From Thermoplasmata archaeon (GTDB lineage: Archaea > Thermoplasmatota > Thermoplasmata > Lutacidiplasmatales > UBA184), in contig JAKAVQ010000017.1 of the NCBI GenBank assembly GCA_021817245.1, forward strand, positions 1-42,155: a DNA stretch of 42,155 nt, given 5' to 3'. A program made the position numbers and the translations under genes. Of this stretch, positions 14,194 to 20,875 are shown one piece after another; within the stretch, counting starts at the first letter, position 1, and each line of letters starts with the position of its first letter. The notes beneath the pieces were generated by a model. That model did no database searches, was not told the DNA's origin, and saw only the letters and a list, made by a program, of their open reading frames with translations.

Positions 14194-15744
14194 GTGTCAG
14201 GGCTCCGGTCCGCCCGGTCCGGCGGGAGCACGCGCGTGGAAGGGGATCTGAGGTCGCACCTCGTGCACTACTTCGAAGAGCACCACAAGCTCGTCGAGTC
14301 GGGGGCCCTCCAGCTGCTCCTGACCGACCACCAGCCGCTGATCGTCTCGCGCGAGCTTCTCGAGCGCTCCGGTGCGGAGAGCCCGTTCGTGACCCGCGAG
14401 ATGGTCGAGGAGGTGATCGCCCGCCGCCGGCGACTCCCGACCCCGACGGTTCCCGCGGGCCGGGAGGAGATGCTCGCGAGCGCTCCCCGACGCGCCGTGC
14501 CGTTCGAGCTGCTGAGCGAGGGGTTCTCGGGCCCCCCCGTCGCGACGCAGCCTCTCGCCGCGTACGAGGCGCTCTTCCACTCGCGCTACCGCGCGCTCGC
14601 CCGCCTCCTCCGGGGTCGCCCGTCCCTTCCGAACCTCCGTCCGATCCAGGAGCTCCGGGCCTCGGACGGCGTCGCGTCGGTGATCGGGATGGTCCGCGAG
14701 GTCCGGGAGACCCCGCAGCGGCACCACCTGATCCTGACCCTCGACGACGAGTCCGGCTCGGTGGAGCTCCTCGTACCGAAGGACTCGCCCGGGAGCCGGG
14801 TCCCGATCCTCCCGGACGAGGTCCTCGGCGCGACGCTCCAGTTCGCGAAGGAGCCGGGTCGGCTCCCGCGGGTCGCGTCGATCGATCGGCCCGACGTGCC
14901 CGCGTCCCGCACCCTCGGCCGGTCCCCTCGGCCCCGGCGCGTGCTCTTCCTCTCCGACCTCCACATCGGCAGCCGTTCGTTCCTGGCCGAGGCCTGGAAA
15001 GAGCTCGTCGGCTTCCTCCGGGGGCAAGGTCCGCGGCCCGAGCTCGCGGCGTCGATCGATCACGTCGTGATCGCCGGCGACCTCGTCGACGGGATCGGGA
15101 TCTATCCCCGGCAGGAGCGGGATCTCGCGATCTCGGACGTCGTCGAGCAGTACGCCGAGCTCGGCCGCCGCCTCGCGGAGCTACCCGAGCGCCTCGGGAT
15201 CGTCGCGGTGCCGGGGAACCATGACGCCGTCTGCCCGGCCGAGCCGCAGCCCGCGCTCTCCGACTCGCTCACGAGGGGATTGCCGCCGAACGTCCGGATC
15301 CTCGCGAACCCGTCGACGTTCGCGCTCGAGGGCGTCGTGGTCGAAGCGTACCACGGCCGGAGCTTCGACGACCTGATCCCGGCCCTTCCCGGCGCCTCGT
15401 ACGCGCGGCCGACCGAGGTGATGAAGCGGATGCTCCTGATGCGCCACCTTGCGCCGATCTACGGCGACCGTACCCCGCTCGCCCCCCTGCCTCGGGACGG
15501 CCTCGTGATCGACCCCGCGCCGGACATCCTCGTTACGGGGCACGCCCACACCTACGGCGTCGACCGGTACCGCGGCGTGCTCCTCCTGAACGCCTCCACC
15601 TGGCAGGCGGAGACCGAGTACCAGCGGATGCGGAACATCACCCCCGTGCCGGCGCGGGCCGCCGTGGTCGATCTCGCGACCCTCAACCTCCTCTCGCTCG
15701 ACTTCTCCCGAGGTCCGCCGACCTTCGACGGGGCCGGCGCGTGA
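14194..15744 (+). CDS. polB: DNA polymerase D (PolII) small subunit DP1
   Basis: 516 residues. This is the archaeal replicative polymerase small subunit with Mre11-like 3'-5' proofreading exonuclease. An OB-fold-like part (about 160-230: VIGMVREV..LDDESGSVELLVP) precedes the calcineurin-like phosphoesterase domain. All metal-binding motifs are intact: FLSDLHIGS, VIAGDLVDGIG, VPGNHD and TGHAHTYG, plus NASTWQAETEYQ near the C-terminus. So the nuclease is probably active. The start is taken at GTG 14194, preceded by GGAGGGAG; GTG 14236 is an alternative that fits the family start. The large subunit DP2 is not in the window. The stop overlaps a GTG of cutA as GTGA. Confidence 0.95.
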   Translation: MSGLRSARSGGSTRVEGDLRSHLVHYFEEHHKLVESGALQLLLTDHQPLIVSRELLERSGAESPFVTREMVEEVIARRRRLPTPTVPAGREEMLASAPRRAVPFELLSEGFSGPPVATQPLAAYEALFHSRYRALARLLRGRPSLPNLRPIQELRASDGVASVIGMVREVRETPQRHHLILTLDDESGSVELLVPKDSPGSRVPILPDEVLGATLQFAKEPGRLPRVASIDRPDVPASRTLGRSPRPRRVLFLSDLHIGSRSFLAEAWKELVGFLRGQGPRPELAASIDHVVIAGDLVDGIGIYPRQERDLAISDVVEQYAELGRRLAELPERLGIVAVPGNHDAVCPAEPQPALSDSLTRGLPPNVRILANPSTFALEGVVVEAYHGRSFDDLIPALPGASYARPTEVMKRMLLMRHLAPIYGDRTPLAPLPRDGLVIDPAPDILVTGHAHTYGVDRYRGVLLLNASTWQAETEYQRMRNITPVPARAAVVDLATLNLLSLDFSRGPPTFDGAGA

Positions 15745-16202
15745 GCCCCTATCCCCTCGATCCGGTCCGCGCGGTCGGACCGATGCGGATCCTCCTGAGC
15801 GCCTACCCGTCCCGCGACGCCGCGCTCGACGCGATCGCGGGGGCGCTCGAACGTCGTCTGGCGACCTGCGCCAACGTCCTGCCGATCGACTCCCGATACT
15901 GGTGGCGGGGCCGGGTCGAGACCTCGTCGGAGAGCTTGGTGCTGTTCAAGACCGTGCCGAAGCGGGTCGGCGCACTGGTGCAGTTCCTCGCCGAGGGCCA
16001 TCCGTACGAGGTCCCCGAGATCGCCGAGATCGACGTCCCGCGCGTCGGTCCGGCGTACCTGCGGTACCTCGCGGAAACCCTCGACCCGGTCGCTCCGCCC
16101 CCGCCGCTCGGAGGGGGCGCTAGGCGTCGGGCAGCACCGCGAGGCCGGGGAGCTCAACGCCCTGGACGAACTCGAGCGCGGCGCCCCCCCCGGTCGAGAT
16201 GA
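15741..16202 (+). CDS. cutA: CutA1 family protein with basic C-terminal tail
   Basis: The core is a CutA1 trimer-forming protein: MRILLSAYPSRDAALDAIAG, LATCANVLPIDSRYWWRG, ESLVLFKTVPKRV, AEGHPYEVPEIAEIDV. CutA proteins are linked to divalent metal (copper) tolerance, but their function is not settled. GTG 15741 forms a GTGA overlap with the polB stop; ATG 15783 matches the usual family start and is the alternative. After the normal family end (YLRYLAETLDP) the frame runs on for about 40 Pro/Gly/Arg residues and overlaps the 3' end of the convergent pgk gene by 83 bp. A one-base shift near 16110-16120 would put a TAG right at the usual end, so the tail may come from a lost stop or an indel. 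Confidence 0.85.
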   Translation: MSPYPLDPVRAVGPMRILLSAYPSRDAALDAIAGALERRLATCANVLPIDSRYWWRGRVETSSESLVLFKTVPKRVGALVQFLAEGHPYEVPEIAEIDVPRVGPAYLRYLAETLDPVAPPPPLGGGARRRAAPRGRGAQRPGRTRARRPPRSR

Positions 16203-17301
16203 AGCCGAAGCTACCCGTCACGCCGAGGTCGGCGGCGATGCGGGCCGAGTCCCCTCCGGCCGCCACGTGGTAGCCCGATACCGAGCCGAGCCGCGAGAGC
16301 ACTTCCCGCGTCCCCTCCCGGAACCGGGAGTCCTCCGCCCGGCCGAGCGGTCCGTTCCAGAAGACCGTACGGGACGAGGAGAGCTGACGGGAGAACCGGT
16401 CGCGGGTCGCGGCTCCGATGTCCTGCGCGTTCGCGTCCCGGGGGATCGCGCCGACGGGGTGGGTCTCCGCTCCGACGACCCCCGGGCGGTCGACCACCAG
16501 GTCCTCGGGCAGGATGACCTCCGTGCCGGCCGACGCGGCGCGCCGGAAGAACTCGTCGACCGCCCGCTCGAGCCCGCGCTCGACCGGGGTCGCTCCGAGG
16601 TCGAAGCCCCGGCCCTCAAGGAACGGGAACGCCAGCGCGCCCCCGATCAGCAGCGCGCGGGCCCGGCCGAGGAAGCTCGCGAGGAACGGGAGCTTGTCGT
16701 TGACCTTCGCGCCCCCGAGCAGGACGTCGTACGGGGGCTCGGGACCCTCGCGCAGCCGCGAGAGCTCCCGGACCTCCCGTTGGACCAGCAGCCCGGCGCA
16801 CGACGGTAGCCGCTTCGGCACTCCGACGGTCGAGGCATGGGCGCGGTGCACCGTCCCGAACGCGTCCTCGACGAACGCCTCGCCGAGGTGGGCCAACTGG
16901 GCGGCGAACGCCGGGTCGTTCGCCTCCTCGCCGGGATGGAAGCGGAGGTTCTCGAGCAGGAGGAACTGCCCGTTCTCGAGCCGGGCGGATTGTTCGAGGG
17001 CGTGGATCCCCACGAGGTCGTCCGCGAGCGGCACCGATTGTCCGAGGATGGCGCTCAGGCGGTGCACGATCGGACGCAGCGAGTACTTCGGATCGCGCCG
17101 GCCTTCGGGGCGTCCGAGGTGGGTCAGGAGGATCGTGCGGGCTCCCGCCGCCCGGAGGTGGTTCAGAGTCGGCAGCGCTTCGACGATCCGTCGGTCGTCG
17201 GCGACCTGCCCGTTCGGGTCCTGCGGTACGTTGAAGTCGACGCGGACCAGCACCCGGCGTCCCCGCACGGGGAACGCCTCCAGTCCCTTCTTCTCCGCCA
17301 T
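16120..17301 (-). CDS. pgk: Phosphoglycerate kinase
   Basis: 393 residues, the usual length. It transfers phosphate between 1,3-bisphosphoglycerate and ADP in glycolysis/gluconeogenesis. Family motifs in order: RVLVRVDFNVP, ILLTHLGRPEG, LLLENLRFHPGEE, FVEDAFGTVHRAHASTVG, LLGGAKVNDKLPFL, TVFWNGPLGRAE, AAGGDSARIA and STGGGAALEFVQGVELPGL. ATG 17301 gives a normal N-terminus (MAEKKGLEAF). It starts 23 bp after panE, in a minus-strand run of four genes. Its 3' end overlaps the cutA tail. Confidence 0.96.
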   Translation of the reverse strand: MAEKKGLEAFPVRGRRVLVRVDFNVPQDPNGQVADDRRIVEALPTLNHLRAAGARTILLTHLGRPEGRRDPKYSLRPIVHRLSAILGQSVPLADDLVGIHALEQSARLENGQFLLLENLRFHPGEEANDPAFAAQLAHLGEAFVEDAFGTVHRAHASTVGVPKRLPSCAGLLVQREVRELSRLREGPEPPYDVLLGGAKVNDKLPFLASFLGRARALLIGGALAFPFLEGRGFDLGATPVERGLERAVDEFFRRAASAGTEVILPEDLVVDRPGVVGAETHPVGAIPRDANAQDIGAATRDRFSRQLSSSRTVFWNGPLGRAEDSRFREGTREVLSRLGSVSGYHVAAGGDSARIAADLGVTGSFGFISTGGGAALEFVQGVELPGLAVLPDA

Positions 17302-17324
17302 CGTTTCGTCCGAGGTGCCGCGCG

Positions 17325-18269
17325 CTAAGAGCGTTGTGGCGGACGAGCGCGGCCGGCGGTTCGGCGAAGCAGCTCGTCCCGCACGGCCCGCGTCGCCGGC
17401 AGGTCGAGACCGTGCTCGCGGCCGACCTCGAGCAAGGCTCCCGAGATCGCCTCGATCTCGGTCGGTCGCCCCCGCTCGAGGTCCTGGAGCATGCTCGAAC
17501 GGTTGGTCGCGGTCGCCGTCGCCACCCGTTCGAAGTCGCTCCGCGCCTCCTCCTCCGAGAAGCGATGGCCGGCCGCGGCCGCCGCGGCCACCGCTTCCCC
17601 GAGCAGCGCGAGGGCTTCGGATCGCCACGGTTCCTCGAGGAGCCGGCCGTTCGGCACGCCGCGGACCGCGGAGAGCGGGTTGATCGCCGCGTTCACGAGC
17701 GCCTTGCGCCAGACCTCCCGCTCGAACTCCGGGACCCGACGGACGCGGAATCCTGCGGAGCGGAACAGCTCCTCGAATCGGTCGGCGGCGACCCGGGCGG
17801 GTCCGGCCCCGGGAAGGAGCAGCTCGCCCTCCCCTCCGACCCGCACGCGACCGGGAGCGAGCAGCGTCGCGGGGATGGAGTGGACGGCACGGACGAGCCA
17901 CGGCCCGGGGTCCTTCCACCCCGCATCGACCGCGCTCGCCCGGGCGACCGTCTCGATTCCGAGCCCGTTCTGGGGGAGCAGGGTCGGCAGGGGGTCCGGT
18001 CGGGATCGGGCGAGGTCGGCGGAGGCCCGGCCCACGTCGAACGTCTTCACAGTGAGCAGCGCGAGGTCGAACGGACCCTCCCGGGGGATCGTGGTGGCCG
18101 CCACGACGCGGACCGACATGCGGGTGCGGTCCTCGACGACGAGCCCGTCGGCGCGAATCGACCGCACGGCGGCGGGCCGCCCGATCACGGTCACCGCGTG
18201 GCCGGACGAAGCGAACCGGGCGGCAAAGAGGCCGCCGGTCGCCCCGACGCCGACGACGAGGACTTTCAC
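17325..18269 (-). CDS. panE: 2-dehydropantoate 2-reductase (ketopantoate reductase)
   Basis: 314 residues from GTG 18269. It reduces ketopantoate to pantoate with NADPH on the way to coenzyme A. The N-terminal Rossmann motif VLVVGVGATGGLFAARFASSG is followed by LLTVKTFD (the ketopantoate reductase KA/T strand), LLPQNGLGIE, and the C-terminal helical domain with the catalytic Lys in EREVWRKALVNAAINPLSAV and RGRPTEIEAISGAL. Members of this ApbA/PanE family sometimes act on other 2-oxo acids, so the substrate is likely but not proven. It lies 15 bp after the coiled-coil gene and 23 bp before pgk. Confidence 0.9.
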   Translation of the reverse strand: MKVLVVGVGATGGLFAARFASSGHAVTVIGRPAAVRSIRADGLVVEDRTRMSVRVVAATTIPREGPFDLALLTVKTFDVGRASADLARSRPDPLPTLLPQNGLGIETVARASAVDAGWKDPGPWLVRAVHSIPATLLAPGRVRVGGEGELLLPGAGPARVAADRFEELFRSAGFRVRRVPEFEREVWRKALVNAAINPLSAVRGVPNGRLLEEPWRSEALALLGEAVAAAAAAGHRFSEEEARSDFERVATATATNRSSMLQDLERGRPTEIEAISGALLEVGREHGLDLPATRAVRDELLRRTAGRARPPQRS

Positions 18270-18284
18270 GGGCCGGTGTCCGCG

Positions 18285-18506
18285 TCAGCCGAGCTTGCGC
18301 ACGAGGTCGGAGAGGCCGCGCGTCTTTCCCCAGTCCCGGCGCAGGAGCGTGAGCAGCGCCTCGTAGTAGTGGACCTGCTCGCGGGCCTGCCGGACCTTGA
18401 GGAGCAGATACTCCTCCTCCCGCCGCAGGCGATCGAGCTCGGCCACGACCTCTCGCCGGCTCGCGAGGAGCGACTCCTTCCTATCGGAGGGTGACGCGGG
18501 GGACAC
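18285..18506 (-). CDS. Small coiled-coil protein, unknown
   Basis: 73 residues from GTG 18506. Most of the chain (about 8-62) is a charged heptad-like helix (REVVAELDRLRREEEYLLLK, QAREQVHYYEALLTLLRRD), followed by a short end RGLSDLVRKLG. There is no enzyme motif. Its start overlaps the end of the upstream coiled-coil gene by 26 bp, and it ends 15 bp before panE, so the two small proteins are probably made together and may form a heteromeric coiled coil. The family is not recognised. Confidence 0.7.
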   Translation of the reverse strand: MSPASPSDRKESLLASRREVVAELDRLRREEEYLLLKVRQAREQVHYYEALLTLLRRDWGKTRGLSDLVRKLG

Positions 18507-18723
18507 TCGCCGCCTCCGTAGAGCCCGGCACCCGGGAAAGGTCGTAGAACGCTTCGGCCGAGACCCGCATCCGGGTCAGTTCCTTCTTGATACGGCGAAG
18601 CCGGCCCTCGAGCCGTCGGCGCCGATCTCGGATCTCCCGGAGCGAACGCTCGAGGAGCTCCATCCGGTGACGCCACTTGTCCCGCTCCTGTACGCTGAGC
18701 AGGACCGAGTCGACGTCGACCAT
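18481..18723 (-). CDS. Small basic coiled-coil protein, unknown
   Basis: 80 residues from ATG 18723 (an in-frame ATA/ATG ten codons further up is less likely). MVDVDSVLLSVQERDKWRHR leads into a strongly charged helix rich in Arg (RSLREIRDRRRRLEGRLRRI), typical of a coiled coil or a nucleic-acid contacting helix. It ends in an unstructured Thr/Ser/Val tail. It overlaps the following coiled-coil gene by 26 bp and is the first gene of the panE-pgk run. It diverges from mdh, so one intergenic region serves both directions. Confidence 0.7.
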   Translation of the reverse strand: MVDVDSVLLSVQERDKWRHRMELLERSLREIRDRRRRLEGRLRRIKKELTRMRVSAEAFYDLSRVPGSTEAASVPRVTLR

Positions 18724-18799
18724 CGGCCGCGAACGGGCGGTCTCGCGAATCAATCTTTCGGCCGACCGGACGGAGAGGGTTCCCGGGCCCCGGGCCGCG

Positions 18800-18809
18800 G
18801 CTTTTTAAG
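18800..18809 (+). promoter_or_regulatory. TATA box of mdh
   Basis: GCTTTTTAAG, centred about 41 bp before ATG 18846. It is nearly symmetric (TTTTTAA), so it could also serve the divergent coiled-coil gene. Confidence 0.65.
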
Positions 18810-18845
18810 CCCCGGGCGGGGTGCGTCGGCCCGCAGGTGGGAATC

Positions 18846-19790
18846 ATGAGTGCGGTCGGTAAGATCGTGGTGCTGGGGGCCGGGAACGTCGGCGGGTCGC
18901 TCACGCAGCGCCTCGCGGAAGCCGACATCGCGCGCGAGGTGGTTCTCCTCGATATCATCGACGGGTTGCCCCAGGGGAAGGCGCTCGACATCCAGGAGTC
19001 GTCGCCGATCCTCGGCTTCTCGACCCGCGTGACCGGGTCGACGTCGCTCGATGCGATCGCCGGGGCCGACGTCGTCGTCGAGACCGCCGGGCTCGCTCGG
19101 AAGCCGGGGATGAGCCGCTCCGACCTTCTCGAGAAGAACGCGGCGATCATCAAGACGCACGCCGAGGCGGTCCGGGCGAAGGCGCCGAACGCGGTCTGCC
19201 TCGTCGTGACGAACCCGGTCGATGTGATGACCTACTACTTCCGCGAGCAGAGCGGTCTCCCGCCCGCGCACGTCTTTGGTCAGTCCGGCACGCTCGATAC
19301 CGCCCGCTTCCGGACGTTCGTCGCCGACGCCCTCCACGTGGCTCCCCGGGACGTCACGGGGTTCGTCCTCGGCACCCACGGGGACACAATGGTGCCGCTG
19401 CTCTCGCTCACGAACGTGGGCGGGGTGCCCTTGCGGGGGCTCCTCCCGCCCGAGAAGCTCCGGGCGATCGTGGAGCGGACGAAGCAGGGCGGGGGGGAGA
19501 TCGTCAACCTCCTCAAGTCGGGCAGCGCCTTCTACGCCCCGAGCGCGGTCCAGGCCGAGCTGGTCACGACGGTCGCGCGGGACGAGCACCGTCTCATTCC
19601 GGTGAGCGCGCACGTCGAGGGGGCCTTCGGGGAGAAGGACGTCTACATCGGCGTGCCGGTCGTCCTGGGACGTCAGGGCGTCGAGCGGGTCGTCGAGGTC
19701 GAGCTCACCCCCGAGGAGCGCGAGGCGTTCCGCGCGAGCGTCGCGGCGGTGCGCTCCGACCTCGCGATCCTGGCGAAGCAGCCGCGGTGA
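18846..19790 (+). CDS. mdh: Malate dehydrogenase (LDH-like type)
   Basis: 314 residues. It oxidises malate to oxaloacetate with NAD(P). Rossmann motif VVLGAGNVGGSLTQRLAE, then LLDIIDGLPQGKALDI. The substrate loop AGLARKPGMSRSDLLEKN carries Arg at the position that selects malate over lactate. VTNPVDVMTYY and the catalytic GTHGDTMVPL are intact. ATG 18846 is taken because it starts the family; a GTG three codons earlier is possible. A FixX-type ferredoxin gene begins 13 bp after the stop, so the two are probably co-transcribed. Confidence 0.95.
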   Translation: MSAVGKIVVLGAGNVGGSLTQRLAEADIAREVVLLDIIDGLPQGKALDIQESSPILGFSTRVTGSTSLDAIAGADVVVETAGLARKPGMSRSDLLEKNAAIIKTHAEAVRAKAPNAVCLVVTNPVDVMTYYFREQSGLPPAHVFGQSGTLDTARFRTFVADALHVAPRDVTGFVLGTHGDTMVPLLSLTNVGGVPLRGLLPPEKLRAIVERTKQGGGEIVNLLKSGSAFYAPSAVQAELVTTVARDEHRLIPVSAHVEGAFGEKDVYIGVPVVLGRQGVERVVEVELTPEEREAFRASVAAVRSDLAILAKQPR

Positions 19791-19803
19791 ACCGCACCCA
19801 ACG

Positions 19804-20115
19804 ATGTCGGACGAGGGGGCCGGCGGTGGGATCGCGTTCGTCGAGGTGAAGCGACGGCTCGGCACCCTCCACTACCAGACCGACGCGAAGGACCACGCGC
19901 ATATCACCGTCAAGCCCGAGATCTGCGCGAAGTGCCCGCATTCGTTCTGCACGTTTGCCTGCCCGGCGAAGTGCTACGAGCGGATCGAGGGTCGTCTGGT
20001 CTTCCGCTACGAGGACTGCGTCGAGTGCGGGGCGTGCGACATCGCCTGCGATCAGGGCTCGGTCACCTGGCATCTCCCCCGGGGCCCCTACGGGGTCCGC
20101 TACTCCTTCGGCTGA
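19804..20115 (+). CDS. fixX: FixX-type ferredoxin-like protein
   Basis: 103 residues. It has the typical FixX pattern: CAKCPHSFCTFACP, then YEDCVECGACDIACDQGSVT and the very conserved end PRGPYGVRYSFG. FixX proteins carry 4Fe-4S centres and normally work with an ETF-quinone oxidoreductase (FixC) and FixAB to feed electrons to quinone. None of these partners is encoded here. It follows mdh by 13 bp, which suggests co-expression with central carbon oxidation; the actual electron donor is unknown. The first ~20 residues are variable. Confidence 0.93.
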   Translation: MSDEGAGGGIAFVEVKRRLGTLHYQTDAKDHAHITVKPEICAKCPHSFCTFACPAKCYERIEGRLVFRYEDCVECGACDIACDQGSVTWHLPRGPYGVRYSFG

Positions 20116-20145
20116 GCGGGCCGGCCTCGCGCCCGTCGATCCCGC

Positions 20146-20664
20146 CTAGGGGGCGAGCGCGGCCTCGGCGAACGTGACGCGGTGGTTCCCGGCGAAGCCC
20201 ACCAGGCTCCCGAGGGCGATCCCGATCGCCTGTCCGTAGAGGGGAGCGAGCACGAAGCTCGCCGCGAACAGGACGACCTCGTTCACCGCGAGCGAACCGA
20301 GCGAGATCCCGAAGTACAAGCCGAGCCGTCGATTGAACGGGTGCCGGTGACGCACCACCGGTCGGAACGTCCAGAGGTTGTTCCACGTGAAGTTCCATAG
20401 GGTCGCCCCCACGAACGCGACCGCGCTCGCGACAAAGTTCGCGACCGCGCTCGGGCGCGCGGTCGAGGCCGAGCGGAGCAGGCTCCCGTAGAGGTCGAGG
20501 GTCGGGCGACCGGAGAGGAGATCCAGGAGCGCCGCAAAGACGACGAGGTTCACGCCGACGCCCGTGAGACCCACCAGCACGAACCGGCCGTACTTCGCGA
20601 GGAACGGCAGGGGCCGGCCGCCGGGCACCGGCGCGCCGGTCGCGGTGGTCGTCGCGTCGCTCAC
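20146..20664 (-). CDS. GtrA family membrane protein
   Basis: 172 residues from GTG 20664 with four membrane helices. The family start FLAKYGRFVLVGLTGVGVNL and the central NFTWNNLWTFRPV plus GFAGNHRVTF at the end are typical of GtrA, a proposed flippase or partner for lipid-linked sugars in surface polysaccharide synthesis. It is convergent with fixX and divergent from the XPD helicase gene. The nearby heptose operon is consistent with cell-surface glycan work, though a functional link is only inferred. Confidence 0.9.
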   Translation of the reverse strand: MSDATTTATGAPVPGGRPLPFLAKYGRFVLVGLTGVGVNLVVFAALLDLLSGRPTLDLYGSLLRSASTARPSAVANFVASAVAFVGATLWNFTWNNLWTFRPVVRHRHPFNRRLGLYFGISLGSLAVNEVVLFAASFVLAPLYGQAIGIALGSLVGFAGNHRVTFAEAALAP

Positions 20665-20830
20665 TCGGAGGACCCGCGCGGGCAGGGGACCCGTCCCCCT
20701 TGAAGATGGCGCCGAACGCGCGGCCGGGCCGCGCGACCTCCCCCGCCTTCGGCCCGTGCCCGTCCGTGGGCGCGAAGGCCGGCGGCGACATAGGCCCGGC
20801 GCGGTTTCCCACCGTTCCTGTCAAGGCGCA

Positions 20831-20840
20831 GCTTAAAGCG
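20831..20840 (+). promoter_or_regulatory. TATA-like box before the XPD helicase
   Basis: GCTTAAAGCG, the only A/T island between gtrA and the helicase. It would place transcription start near 20862, about 14 nt before ACG 20876. Its TAA is also the last in-frame stop before the helicase frame. Confidence 0.5.
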
Positions 20841-20875
20841 CCGACCGGTCGCTCGCGGCCGGCGGAGCCGAGCGT

